This document shows, one piece after another, positions 1 to 8,534 of a DNA stretch of 51,566 nucleotides. The translations under genes were made by a program, and so were the position numbers. Source of the stretch: Verrucomicrobiaceae bacterium (GTDB taxonomy: Bacteria > Verrucomicrobiota > Verrucomicrobiia > Chthoniobacterales > Terrimicrobiaceae); contig QYQL01000048.1 of NCBI GenBank assembly GCA_007280915.1, positions 1-51,566 on the forward strand, read 5' to 3'. Below the pieces are notes generated by a model. It made no database searches and was not told where the DNA came from. It saw only the letters and a list, made by a program, of their open reading frames with translations. Numbering within the stretch: position 1 is the stretch's first letter; the number at the start of each line of letters is the position of its first letter.

Positions 1-5
1 AGATG

Positions 6-77
6 AGGCGAGGGTCGGAATCGAACCGACGCATAGAGCTTTTGCAGAGCTCTGCCTTACCACTTGGCTACCCCGCC
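6..77 (-). tRNA. tRNA-Cys (GCA)
   Basis: Read on the minus strand the sequence folds into a complete cloverleaf of 72 nt. The 7-bp acceptor stem GGCGGGG/CCTCGCC has one G-T pair, the anticodon stem is GAGCT/AGCTC around loop CTGCAAA (anticodon GCA, cysteine), and the T arm is GTCGG-TTCGATT-CCGAC. The 3' CCA is not encoded. It lies 12 bp downstream of the stop of the minus-strand secreted protein and may share its transcript. Confidence 0.96.
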
Positions 78-89
78 GTGAGAAGATTC

Positions 90-845
90 TTACCAATACA
101 CATTCAGCGGGGGGATGACAACTGATACTTGGCCACCGGTGGTGGTTCCTTCGGATTGGTCGAGCGATTCGACGACGTTGTCCTTGAATGTGACGGTGAG
201 CGTGCCGATGGGAACTTTCACGTAGATCGTGCTGGCGGAGTATCCGGGGCAATTCTGGATCAGCGCGCCTCCCGGGCCGTTGGGGGTCGGACGATACGTG
301 ATGATGGTCTGGTTGTTTCCCGGGATGTATGTCGTCTGTGGAATGAGTTGGTATTTGACGTATTCCCAGATCTGCTGGGTTCCGGATTTGTCGGCACGGC
401 TGGTTTTTTTCTGGGGTTTTCCGAGGCTGCGGGAAACTTCTTCGGGGGTCATTCCGATAGCGACCTCGTTCTGCGAAATGAGGGCCTCGACCTGGATCCG
501 CCGCTCCTCGCTCTTCCGGAGGTTTTCAACGAACTTCTCGGGAAGCGGTTCGAGGAATTGAGGGTTCACCCATGCGACGATCCCTCCCTGCTGGGCATTG
601 CCGCGGACGCGAAGGAGTCCGCTGGCGTCGAGCGCCTCGGTTTGGACAAGCTGGGGAAAACGCAATGTCCCCGCATACCGGGTCTGGGCGGTGTCGAAAT
701 ATGCCCGGGCCGCCTGGAGCAGTTTCAGTCGCAGTGGTTTGATGCCGAAATCCGAAAGATAGACCGCCCCGGGTTCGCGGATGATGGGCGATGCGGCACT
801 GGCGACCGCAACCAACAGGACCGCGGCGGGAAGAAACCTTTTCAT
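90..845 (-). CDS. Secreted protein with BamE/SmpA-like motif
   Basis: A 251-residue protein with a clear Sec signal peptide (MKRF, then a hydrophobic run ending near ASAAS). Residues about 75-95 (RVRGNAQQGGIVAWVNP) look like a small beta, SH3-like segment. Residues about 127-145 carry IGMTPEEVSRSLGKP, which resembles the GMTxxxVxxxLGxP helix of the BamE/SmpA/OmlA fold. The C-terminal part is beta-rich and contains a VTFKDNVVESL strand pair typical of that fold. There is no lipobox, so it is probably periplasmic or loosely envelope-bound. The function is unknown; a role in outer-membrane assembly is only suggested by the fold motif. Confidence 0.8.
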   Translation of the reverse strand: MKRFLPAAVLLVAVASAASPIIREPGAVYLSDFGIKPLRLKLLQAARAYFDTAQTRYAGTLRFPQLVQTEALDASGLLRVRGNAQQGGIVAWVNPQFLEPLPEKFVENLRKSEERRIQVEALISQNEVAIGMTPEEVSRSLGKPQKKTSRADKSGTQQIWEYVKYQLIPQTTYIPGNNQTIITYRPTPNGPGGALIQNCPGYSASTIYVKVPIGTLTVTFKDNVVESLDQSEGTTTGGQVSVVIPPLNVYW

Positions 846-936
846 GCGGGGATTGTCGCAGAACCGCCGCGTTTTGACAAACCCCCGATTCGCCTTGAAT
901 GCTGCCGCGGAGAGGATGTTTAATCACAGGAACGTC

Positions 937-1332
937 ATGTCGATAATTTCTGATTTCGTTGTCCGGGGCGGCCAGGCGGTTACAGCGGGCGAAGTGGCTA
1001 CGTTCCGCAGTCATCTTGCAGCCTATAAACTGAAGGCGGAAACTTTGGGGGCGGCCGGCCAGCAGGCGCTCCGGGATCAGGCCTCGTTTCTTCTGCGGTT
1101 CATCGAGGACGTGCTGGACGACGTCTATGTGTCGGATGATTTCGCGGCGCTTCCTGAGGCGATCTTCGCCCTCCGCTATCTCGCCAAGGGAGTGGATATC
1201 ATCCCGGACAATACGGCGGGAGGACTCACTGACGATGCGACGGTCCTGCGCGCGGTCTTCGAAGGACACGCGCCCGAATTTGAAAAGTATTGCCGGAAAA
1301 ACGGCATAAAAAATCCACTCGCTTCATCATGA
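937..1332 (+). CDS. DUF1232 (YkvA-like) protein
   Basis: The protein has 131 residues. The C-terminal half (FALRYLAKGVDIIPDNTAGG followed by LTDDATVL) matches the DUF1232 pattern, in which a helix is followed by D-x-IPD and a second helix containing DD. Members are small, usually membrane-associated proteins of unknown function. The start at 937 has AGGAACGTC directly upstream. Longer in-frame starts at 781 and 916 would run into the divergent gene or lack spacing for a ribosome site. The stop overlaps the next ATG as ATGA, so it is the first gene of a three-gene operon with the OmpA-like lipoprotein and the FHA-ABC transporter. Confidence 0.85.
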   Translation: MSIISDFVVRGGQAVTAGEVATFRSHLAAYKLKAETLGAAGQQALRDQASFLLRFIEDVLDDVYVSDDFAALPEAIFALRYLAKGVDIIPDNTAGGLTDDATVLRAVFEGHAPEFEKYCRKNGIKNPLASS

Positions 1333-2000
1333 GCCCGCGTCCCGTCATGCACGTCCTCTGCCTCGCCGCAGCGGGATTCCTTTTGATCGCCTGCGAAAAG
1401 CGCGCGACAGCCCCGGCCCCGCAGGCACCGCCCGCGACGCCGGAGCCCGGGTTTGCTGGGATTCCCACCCCCACCCCGAGCGCCACAGCGACGCCACCGG
1501 TCGAACAGGTCAGCACTCCTCAGGAAATCAATACGAGGGCCGAGGATGCCGGAAACCGTGCGGTTCGCGCGGAAGTTCTGAAACGGATCGATGTGATGCC
1601 GAATCTCGGCGGGGAGGAAAAAGACAAGCTCTATGTCCAGGTCGAACGGGCGCAGGCGATGGGCAAAGTCATTACGATCCCGTTCGCATCCGGCGCGCGC
1701 ACGGTGCCGGCGGAGGCAGTGGCCGGAATTTCCAAAGCCCTGACGCTGCCGCAGGTGCTGAAATATTCAGAGGATCCGACGGTCGTTTTTGTGGTGCTTG
1801 GATTCGCCGACAAAAAAGGCGACCCGAAACTGAACAAGGTCATTTCCCTGCAGCGCGCAGAAGCGGTAGCCAGCGTTCTGAAGGACAAGGCCGGCGTCGT
1901 GAACATCGTCCGCGCGGTCGGCATGGGCGGCTCTGAAATTTTTGACTCCGCCGCCCTCGACAAGAACCGTGTCGTCGAGGTCTGGGTCGTCCTGCCTTGA
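1329..2000 (+). CDS. OmpA-like lipoprotein
   Basis: The protein has 223 residues. A signal sequence ends in the lipobox L-I-A-C (Cys about residue 18), predicting a lipid-anchored envelope protein. A Pro/Ala/Thr-rich linker follows, then a C-terminal OmpA-like domain: VVFVVLGFADKKGD, an LQRAEAVASVL helix and KNRVVEVWV near the end, which correspond to the peptidoglycan-binding fold. It probably tethers the outer membrane or a complex to the cell wall. The start at 1329 overlaps the previous stop (ATGA), and its own stop overlaps the TTG of the next gene, suggesting translational coupling with the FHA-ABC transporter. Confidence 0.87.
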   Translation: MSPRPVMHVLCLAAAGFLLIACEKRATAPAPQAPPATPEPGFAGIPTPTPSATATPPVEQVSTPQEINTRAEDAGNRAVRAEVLKRIDVMPNLGGEEKDKLYVQVERAQAMGKVITIPFASGARTVPAEAVAGISKALTLPQVLKYSEDPTVVFVVLGFADKKGDPKLNKVISLQRAEAVASVLKDKAGVVNIVRAVGMGGSEIFDSAALDKNRVVEVWVVLP

Positions 2001-3898
2001 ACCCCGGGCCCGGCACGGTGGCAGGAATCGGACCGCTCCCGTTGCGGGATGGCTGGGTGTTCGGACGGGGTGAGACGGCTTCAACCATTCTGCCCGACCC
2101 GTCGGTATCCCGCCGGCATGCCGTGATCTCCGGCTCCCCTGGCAAGTGGGTGATCGAGGATGCGGGCAGCCGCTCGGGCTCGTATCTGAACGGCCGCCTT
2201 TTCCAGCGCGAGGAGCTCGTTCTTGGCGACATCCTGAAAATCGGGCCGTTCGGTTTCCGATTCGACGGGCTTCGCTTCGTCGGGACATTCGGAACCACCG
2301 GCGCGGTCCTCGAGGCCTGGGAGTTGTCGAAGACCGCAGGTGGAACAAAAATCCTGGATGCGGTGACCCTGCGTATCGAAGCCTGCCAGTTCGTGGGAGT
2401 GATCGGACCCAGCGGGGCCGGAAAATCCACTCTCCTCGACGCGCTCTGTGCGCTGCGTCCGGCGGACAGCGGGCAGGTCACCGTGGATGGAGTGGACATT
2501 TACCGGCATTACGAATTTCTCCGCGATTCGCTGGGATACGTTCCGCAGGATGACATCGTTCCCCTCGAACTCCCCGTCGAAGAGGCATTGTATTACAGCG
2601 CGCGTCTCAGGTTTCCCGCAGAGACTCCGCTTGCGGAAATCCGCAAAGTCGTGGCAAGAACCATCTCACAACTCGGGCTGACCGAGCGTGCCGGAACACG
2701 TGTGGGAAGCCTCTCCGGCGGGCAGCGCAAGCGGGTCAGCGTGGGAGCCGAACTGCTCGGACGGCCGCGGCTTCTTTTTCTGGATGAACCGACTTCCGGG
2801 CTCGACCCCTCCGCGGAGTTCAAGCTCATGGAATCGCTTCGCCTGCTGGCTGCCGGAGGCTGCACGGTCATCTGCACGACGCACGTGATGGAAAACGTGC
2901 ACCTCATGGACCGGCTGGCGGTCCTGAGCGAAGGGAGGCTCGTATTTTTCGATGAGCCGGGGTCCGCGCGCGGGGCATTCGGAATCGAACGGATGACCCA
3001 GCTCTACGAGCGGATTCCACATGCACCGCGATTGCCGGATGCCGCCGGAGCACCTCCAAAACCACGCGAGCCGGAACAGCATCCATCTCCCCGCCGCGCC
3101 CCCGCTCTGCGAATCCTGCTTCTCCGCCAGTGGGCGATCCTGCGCGCTGACTGGAAAAATCTGCTCCTCGTTCTCGGCCAGCCGGCGCTGATCGGGCTGA
3201 TGGTGACATGGGTCACACGCGACCCCGCGCTGATCCTGTTCTTTGCGATGATTTCAACGCTCTGGTTCGGATGTGGCAATGCCGCACAGGAGATCGTGAA
3301 GGAACTTCCCATGTTCCGCCGCGAGCGGCTCATCGGGCTCGGACGACACGAGTATCTCCTCTCGAAATTCCTGACTCTCTCCCGCATCACCGTCGTCCAG
3401 AGCCTTCTGCTCTACGGGGTCATGCAGTTGTGTGCGTCCGGCATTGGCGGCTCGCCCGGATGGCAAATCGGCGCGCTCGTCGCAACATCGCTGGCGTCAG
3501 TCGGACTCGGGCTCGCCATTTCTGCGCTATCCCGGACCATCCTTCAAGCGGTGATGCTGGTCCCGCTTGTCCTGATCCCGCAGATTCTTTTTTCCGGATT
3601 CACTCCTCCGGCCGGCGACATGAAACCGGGTCCGTATTTCGTGTCGCGCTTGATGCCGAGCGCATCCACGCAGGCGGTGATGGACACCAGTCTCTTCTGG
3701 GGAAAGAAAATCACGGGCAGCATGCGCGTGGATTTCCCGACCGCATTTTCCAATCTGAACCACGACAAAAGCCTGCGGAACGGACAGATCTACCAGAACC
3801 CCCGGCCCGCTGTGGAAGGATTGGCGGCACTGCTGGCCTGGACGATCTCGACCTACGTTGCCGCTTGGTTCGGAATCCGGGGCAAAGAACGCGGGTAG
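1997..3898 (+). CDS. FHA-domain ABC transporter (ATPase-permease fusion)
   Basis: A 633-residue protein with three parts. Residues about 10-90 form an FHA domain (VFGRGE, SVSRRHAVI, GSYLNG), which binds phosphothreonine peptides. Residues about 105-330 form an ABC ATPase with Walker A GPSGAGKST, signature LSGGQRKRVS and Walker B LLFLDEPTSGLDP. Residues about 370-630 form an ABC2-type permease with six or so hydrophobic helices. The ABCG-like domain order suggests an exporter, possibly gated by Ser/Thr phosphorylation. The only plausible start is a TTG overlapping the upstream stop (TTGA); no in-frame ATG precedes the FHA core. The substrate cannot be read from sequence. Confidence 0.93.
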   Translation: MNPGPGTVAGIGPLPLRDGWVFGRGETASTILPDPSVSRRHAVISGSPGKWVIEDAGSRSGSYLNGRLFQREELVLGDILKIGPFGFRFDGLRFVGTFGTTGAVLEAWELSKTAGGTKILDAVTLRIEACQFVGVIGPSGAGKSTLLDALCALRPADSGQVTVDGVDIYRHYEFLRDSLGYVPQDDIVPLELPVEEALYYSARLRFPAETPLAEIRKVVARTISQLGLTERAGTRVGSLSGGQRKRVSVGAELLGRPRLLFLDEPTSGLDPSAEFKLMESLRLLAAGGCTVICTTHVMENVHLMDRLAVLSEGRLVFFDEPGSARGAFGIERMTQLYERIPHAPRLPDAAGAPPKPREPEQHPSPRRAPALRILLLRQWAILRADWKNLLLVLGQPALIGLMVTWVTRDPALILFFAMISTLWFGCGNAAQEIVKELPMFRRERLIGLGRHEYLLSKFLTLSRITVVQSLLLYGVMQLCASGIGGSPGWQIGALVATSLASVGLGLAISALSRTILQAVMLVPLVLIPQILFSGFTPPAGDMKPGPYFVSRLMPSASTQAVMDTSLFWGKKITGSMRVDFPTAFSNLNHDKSLRNGQIYQNPRPAVEGLAALLAWTISTYVAAWFGIRGKERG

Positions 3899-3968
3899 AA
3901 CGGTACGTTCGGAACCAGCGTTGATATGCCACGATCGCGATATTCAAAAACTTCCCTCTTCTTGTTCT

Positions 3969-4562
3969 CTAAAGAAAACCTTTGAGCCGGTCCTTGAGAT
4001 CGCCCCGGGCGCGGAAGAGGAGGCTCTTGACCGCGGGGACGGTGGTGCGGAGGACCTTGGCGATTTCCTCGTAGGGCATGTCCTCGTAACGGCGCAGGAT
4101 CACAGCCGTGCGCTGCGCCTCGGGAAGAGACGCAATCGCGCGGTCGATCGCCTGTTGAAGCTCGGATTCCGACATTTCCTCGGATGCCGACCGGGCGGAG
4201 GCATCGGCGTGCCCGCGCGGAGTGCATTCCGGATCATCGGGATCCAACGGCACGAACCGGGCACGGCGGTTGCGCCGCATTTCATTGAAAACCAGGTTGC
4301 GGGTGATGGTGAGAAGCCATGTGGTGAATTTTGCGGATGGGTTGTAACGCGGAGCGCTTTGCCAGACCCGGACGAAGACCTGCTGGGCTATGTCCTCGGC
4401 ATCCGCCTCGCTGCCGAGCATTTTGGCGACAGTGCCTACAATCCGCGACTGGTGTCGCAAAACCAACGTCTCAAATGCCTGCTCGTCGCCCTGCTTCACA
4501 TCAAGCATGAGGGCGATATCGTCCGGCTGCACTTCATCATCGGGGCGGGGAGCGTCTGTCAT
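3969..4562 (-). CDS. ECF-family RNA polymerase sigma factor
   Basis: A 197-residue sigma factor from the MTDAP start. Region 2 is seen as DAEDIAQQVFVRVWQ followed by FTTWLLTITRNL, and region 4 as LPEAQRTAVILRRYEDMPYE with the helix-turn-helix EEIAKVLRTTVPAVKSLLFR. It directs RNA polymerase to a stress- or envelope-type regulon, but the target is unknown. An upstream in-frame ATG at 4661 exists, but it would use up the whole divergent promoter gap to the glycosyltransferase, and the conserved domain begins just after MTDAP. No anti-sigma gene is adjacent: the downstream neighbour converges from the FHA-ABC operon. Confidence 0.92.
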   Translation of the reverse strand: MTDAPRPDDEVQPDDIALMLDVKQGDEQAFETLVLRHQSRIVGTVAKMLGSEADAEDIAQQVFVRVWQSAPRYNPSAKFTTWLLTITRNLVFNEMRRNRRARFVPLDPDDPECTPRGHADASARSASEEMSESELQQAIDRAIASLPEAQRTAVILRRYEDMPYEEIAKVLRTTVPAVKSLLFRARGDLKDRLKGFL

Positions 4563-4659
4563 CGGCGCGAGTCCGGGGATTAAACCACGAACCACGACGG
4601 ATGGCTCGCGAAATTCCTCTCGCCGAGCGGGGTTGCATTGGGTTTTCTCATTCCGTTCC

Positions 4660-5838
4660 ATGATCCGCCCGATTGTCGCCAGCTACTGCACCACGTTTCT
4701 CAAGCCCGAGATGCTGCACATTTACCGCCAGGTGAGCGGCCTGAGGCGTTACGACACGTTTGTGATCACGCGGGAGTTGATGTGCGCGGACCGGTTTCCA
4801 CTTGAAAACATCGAGGCGCTTCCGACGCCGGTCCAACCGATCCCGCGCCGGATGTATCTGAAATTCATCAAGCGCACGGATGCGCTGCATTACCGAGGTG
4901 AGGCGGAGCAACTCGCCGGGCTCTTTGCGCGCCGTCATGCGGACCTGATGCACGTATATTTCGGTCACACCGGAGTCCACCTCCGATCATTTTTGAAGGA
5001 GTGGGAGCGGCCGTCGGTGGTTTCCTTCCACGGTGCCGACATCATGCTCCGCGAGCACCGGCCCGAGTATGCGGTTCACATGCTCGAACTCTTCGGGATT
5101 GTCCCGCTGGTGCTGGCCCGCTCCCGATCGCTGGCGGAACGGCTGGAATCCGCAGGCTGTCCGCCGGAAAAAATCCGCCTGAACCGGACCGGCATCCCGC
5201 TGGACGACTATCCATTCATCGCCCGCGAACACCCGCAGGATGGAGCTTGGAGGCTTTTGCAGGCCAGCCGGCTGATCAAGAAGAAGGGGCTCCACACGAC
5301 CCTGCTGGCATTTGCAAAATTCCGGACACTCTTTCCGAAGGCAACACTCACTATAGCCGGCGAAGGGCCGATGCGAAAGGAACTCGAACTGGCCATCAAC
5401 GACATGAGGCTCGGAGATGCGGTGACATTGCCCGGCTTCCTCCGCGAACCGGAGCTCCGGAAACTCTACGCCGACGCGCATATTTTTCTCCACCCCAGCG
5501 AAACCACAGAGAAGCAGGACCAGGAGGGAGTCCCGAACTCGATGCTCGAAGCGATGGCGAGCGGTCTGCCAGTCGCGGCAACATTTCACGGCGGCATCCC
5601 GGAGGCGGTCAAGGATGGCGTTTCTGGGTTTCTGGTCTCCGAAAAAAGCCCGGATGCTCTGGCGGATGCGCTGGTCCGCATGGTGTCCGATCCGGTGGCG
5701 ATGGGAGAAATGGGCCGCCGCGCATCGCAATCGGTGCGCGAGGAATTCGAACAATCTCGGACGATCGGAAAACTCGAGGAGATTTACGATGAGGCGATCT
5801 CGCTCGGAAAACCTTCACCCTCTGGCTTGCGGAGTTGA
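4660..5838 (+). CDS. Glycosyltransferase family 4 (colanic-acid type)
   Basis: The protein has 392 residues. The C-terminal GT-B Rossmann domain has LLQASRLIKKKGLHTTL, the phosphate-binding region GEGPM, and the E-x7-E motif region (HPSETTEKQDQEG, then PNSMLEAMASGLPVAAT). The N-terminal acceptor domain contains VVSFHGADI. The family transfers sugar from a nucleotide donor in polysaccharide or LPS synthesis on the cytoplasmic face. The start ATG at 4660 gives MIRPIVASYCTTFLKPEM, a normal first strand. The following gene encodes a second enzyme of the same fold, so the pair probably acts in one glycan pathway. Confidence 0.9.
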   Translation: MIRPIVASYCTTFLKPEMLHIYRQVSGLRRYDTFVITRELMCADRFPLENIEALPTPVQPIPRRMYLKFIKRTDALHYRGEAEQLAGLFARRHADLMHVYFGHTGVHLRSFLKEWERPSVVSFHGADIMLREHRPEYAVHMLELFGIVPLVLARSRSLAERLESAGCPPEKIRLNRTGIPLDDYPFIAREHPQDGAWRLLQASRLIKKKGLHTTLLAFAKFRTLFPKATLTIAGEGPMRKELELAINDMRLGDAVTLPGFLREPELRKLYADAHIFLHPSETTEKQDQEGVPNSMLEAMASGLPVAATFHGGIPEAVKDGVSGFLVSEKSPDALADALVRMVSDPVAMGEMGRRASQSVREEFEQSRTIGKLEEIYDEAISLGKPSPSGLRS

Positions 5839-5861
5839 GTCCGCCGGTTCAAAAATCAGAC

Positions 5862-7052
5862 ATGGTTGCCTACCTCTTCGAGCGCTTCCCCTCGTTCACG
5901 CAGACATTCTGCTACCGGGAAGTGTCGGACATGCGGCGGCAGGGAGTGAATGCGCCGGTTTTTTCGATCCGGCGCCCGGATGATATCCCACGGGACTGTC
6001 CGGAAGTTCTGGCCCGCGATGTCCGCTACCTCCCCGATCCGAACGCCCTCGGCACAGAAATGAAAACCCTCGGGATGCTGGGAAAATACCCGCTTCCCAT
6101 CGTCTGGCAGATCCGCAGCTGGGGGAAGCGCCCCGCCAAGGCGCGGCTGCTGGAAGCAGCGTGGCTTGGTCCGAAGCTCCGCGCCATGGGAGTCCGACAC
6201 GTCCATGCCCACTTCGCGGGGATCGCCGCCCGGACCGCCTGGTGGATGAAAAAGTTTTACGGCATCACCTACAGTTTCACCGGACATGCGAACGACATGT
6301 TCTGTAAATCCGATTCGCCCCTCTCGCTGGCGGATCTCGTTCAGGGCGCCTCATTCGTCGTCGCTGTCTCGGACTTCTCGCGCGACTGGCTCATCAAAAA
6401 CGTGCCAGGTCACGATGCGAAGATTCACAGGATTTACAACGGAATGAACATCGCGGGCTTCCCGGAAGCCGGCCCGCCAGCCAGCCGGCCCCGTATGGTC
6501 GCCGTCGGTCGCTACATCGAAAAAAAGGGGTTTTCGGACCTGATCGACGCCTGCGCCATCCTGCGCGGCAGGGATCTGGATTTCGAGTGCATCATCATCG
6601 GCGGCGGGCCGCTGGAAACCGAACTGAAAGCCCGGGTCGCAAAGCTGGGACTGGAAAACACCGTCGTCCTTACCGGTCCCCGTCCCCAGGAGGATGTCCG
6701 GCGCGAGCTCTCCTCGGCATCGCTTTTTGTTCTGCCGTGCGTGACCGAAGCCGATGGCGGGATGGACACGCTGCCAACGGTCATCGTTGAGGCCATGGCC
6801 GCGGGTCTGCCGGTGATCTCCACAAATCTCGCCGCGATCCCGGAAATGGTGGGGCACGGCGCAACGGGGCTGCTGGTTGGCGAGAGGCAGCCCGCCCGCC
6901 TCGCGGAGGCGATCGAAGAACTCCTCTTGAAACCGGAACTCGCTCGACGCTTCGGGGCGGCCGGACGCAGGCTCGCACTGGAAAAGTTTTCCTCGGAAGT
7001 CACCATTCCAACGCTCAAAGCCCTGCTGGAACAGGCAACAGTTGCAGGATGA
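5862..7052 (+). CDS. Glycosyltransferase family 4
   Basis: A 396-residue GT-B glycosyltransferase. The N-terminal domain starts MVAYLFERFPSFTQTF, the usual opening of this group, and contains HVHAHFAGIAA and YSFTGHANDMF. The C-terminal domain has MVAVGRYIEKKGFSDLI, GGGPLETEL and the donor-site motif EADGGMDTLPTVIVEAMAAG. I chose the ATG at 5862. A TTG at 5835 that overlaps the previous stop (TTGA) would add nine residues and is possible, because a TTGA junction is also seen at 1997. Together with the upstream gene it forms a two-gene unit for cell-surface glycan assembly. Confidence 0.89.
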   Translation: MVAYLFERFPSFTQTFCYREVSDMRRQGVNAPVFSIRRPDDIPRDCPEVLARDVRYLPDPNALGTEMKTLGMLGKYPLPIVWQIRSWGKRPAKARLLEAAWLGPKLRAMGVRHVHAHFAGIAARTAWWMKKFYGITYSFTGHANDMFCKSDSPLSLADLVQGASFVVAVSDFSRDWLIKNVPGHDAKIHRIYNGMNIAGFPEAGPPASRPRMVAVGRYIEKKGFSDLIDACAILRGRDLDFECIIIGGGPLETELKARVAKLGLENTVVLTGPRPQEDVRRELSSASLFVLPCVTEADGGMDTLPTVIVEAMAAGLPVISTNLAAIPEMVGHGATGLLVGERQPARLAEAIEELLLKPELARRFGAAGRRLALEKFSSEVTIPTLKALLEQATVAG

Positions 7053-7113
7053 TGAAGCGAGATCATAGGCCTGTGAGTAACTTGCGAAAAAGTTCCTCCC
7101 GACGCTTGAATTT

Positions 7114-7134
7114 ATTCACAGCTGTTTTGTGAAT
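7114..7134. repeat. Inverted repeat upstream of rsmA
   Basis: ATTCACA and TGTGAAT form a perfect 7-bp dyad around a 7-nt spacer, ending 27 bp before the rsmA-nudix start. There is no T-run, so it is not a terminator on either strand. It could be an operator or a leader hairpin. Confidence 0.4.
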
Positions 7135-7161
7135 CCAATCGGAATACCGTAGCGGAACAAA

Positions 7162-8517
7162 ATGAAATTCAGCGATATCCAACGCCTCCTGCAAGAGCTC
7201 GACACCGAACCGACCAGAAGCCTCGGACAGAACTTCCTGCATGATCAAAACCTCGCCCAATGGATCGTTAGCAGCCTCGACATTCAACCCGGTGACCACA
7301 TCGTTGAAATCGGCCCGGGACTCGGCGCACTCACCGAATATCTGGCAGACCACGATATCCGGCTCACCCTGATTGAAAAAGACGGACGTCTGGCCGCCTA
7401 CCTGAAGGAGAGGTTTCAATCCGCGACAACCTCTGTCTTCCACGGCGACGCCCTCGATTTCGACCTGCGCGGGCTCTGGGGACACGGCCCGGTGAAAGTT
7501 GTGGGAAACCTCCCCTACTACGTCTCCACTCCGCTCATCGCAAAATTCACATCCCCCCTCTCACCCGCATCGCGCCTTGTTTTCACGCTGCAACTCGAAC
7601 TCGCCAGACGCCTCAACGCCGAACCGAAAACCAAGGATTTCGGGGCCATGACCGTCTGCGTCAACAGACGTTGGAAAGCGACCTTCCTGCGCAAGCTCCC
7701 CGCATCGGTCTTTTTCCCGGCACCGAAAGTCGACTCCGCCGTCATCTCACTCGACCGTAGGCCCGCTCACGATGTTTGCCCGCTCGACGATTCCGTCTTC
7801 GACTCCCTCGTGCGCAGGGGATTTTCTGAACGCCGCAAGCAGCTCCGCAACACGATCCCAGAATGTAAAAACAACTGGCCCTCCATCGTTGCGAAGTTGC
7901 ACGTCCCTGAAACTGTCCGGGCCGAGGAGCTTTCCCTCGCCCAGTGGGAGTCCCTCGCCAGAATCTGCTTCCCGGCATCCGCACAGTCCGGAGCTGAAAT
8001 GTTCGATGTCGTGGATGATCAGGACATCGTCCTCCGGGCCGAACCCCGGGACACTGTCCATGTGAATAACTTCCTCCACCGGGCGGTTCACATGATTCTT
8101 GTCAACTCCAAAAATCACATCCTCCTTCAAAAACGCTCGATCTGGAAAGACCGGAACCCCGGGCTCTGGGATTCCTCTGCCGCGGGACATGTCGACAGCG
8201 GCGAAACCTACCAGGATGCCGCTTTACGCGAACTTCGCGAAGAACTAGGAATTTCCTCCCCTCCCCTGAAGCGGATCGGAAAGCTGACTCCCTGCAAGCA
8301 AACCGGCTGGGAGTTTATCGAAGTTTATACAGGAGTGCATGAAGGGGAGGTTTTTCCGGCACCTTTGGAGGTGGAAACAGCCGCATACTTTCCGTTGGAT
8401 CAGGTGTCTGATTGGGCTGCGCGATGCCCGGCAGATTTCAGCCCGGTTTTTCTTCTGAGCTTGGAACTGCTCTCCAAGTATGGCTCTCTGCCTGACCCGT
8501 CCCATCCGGCCGCCTGA
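7162..8517 (+). CDS. rsmA: 16S rRNA dimethyladenosine transferase RsmA fused to a NUDIX hydrolase
   Basis: A 451-residue, two-enzyme chain. Residues 1 to about 270 are RsmA/KsgA: RSLGQNFLHD, the SAM-binding loop VEIGPGLGALTEYL, catalytic NLPYY (Asn116) and VFFPAPKVDSAVI. This part dimethylates two adjacent adenines near the 3' end of 16S rRNA. Residues about 285-451 are a NUDIX hydrolase of the YfcD/isopentenyl isomerase-like type with a perfect Nudix box at 342-364 (Gly, Glu, then RELREELG). The linker is continuous, with no stop or frameshift. RsmA is normally about 270 residues, so the fusion almost doubles it. The NUDIX substrate cannot be told from sequence. recO follows 17 bp downstream. 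Confidence 0.95.
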   Translation: MKFSDIQRLLQELDTEPTRSLGQNFLHDQNLAQWIVSSLDIQPGDHIVEIGPGLGALTEYLADHDIRLTLIEKDGRLAAYLKERFQSATTSVFHGDALDFDLRGLWGHGPVKVVGNLPYYVSTPLIAKFTSPLSPASRLVFTLQLELARRLNAEPKTKDFGAMTVCVNRRWKATFLRKLPASVFFPAPKVDSAVISLDRRPAHDVCPLDDSVFDSLVRRGFSERRKQLRNTIPECKNNWPSIVAKLHVPETVRAEELSLAQWESLARICFPASAQSGAEMFDVVDDQDIVLRAEPRDTVHVNNFLHRAVHMILVNSKNHILLQKRSIWKDRNPGLWDSSAAGHVDSGETYQDAALRELREELGISSPPLKRIGKLTPCKQTGWEFIEVYTGVHEGEVFPAPLEVETAAYFPLDQVSDWAARCPADFSPVFLLSLELLSKYGSLPDPSHPAA

Positions 8518-8534
8518 CCGGGATTCTGGCTTAC

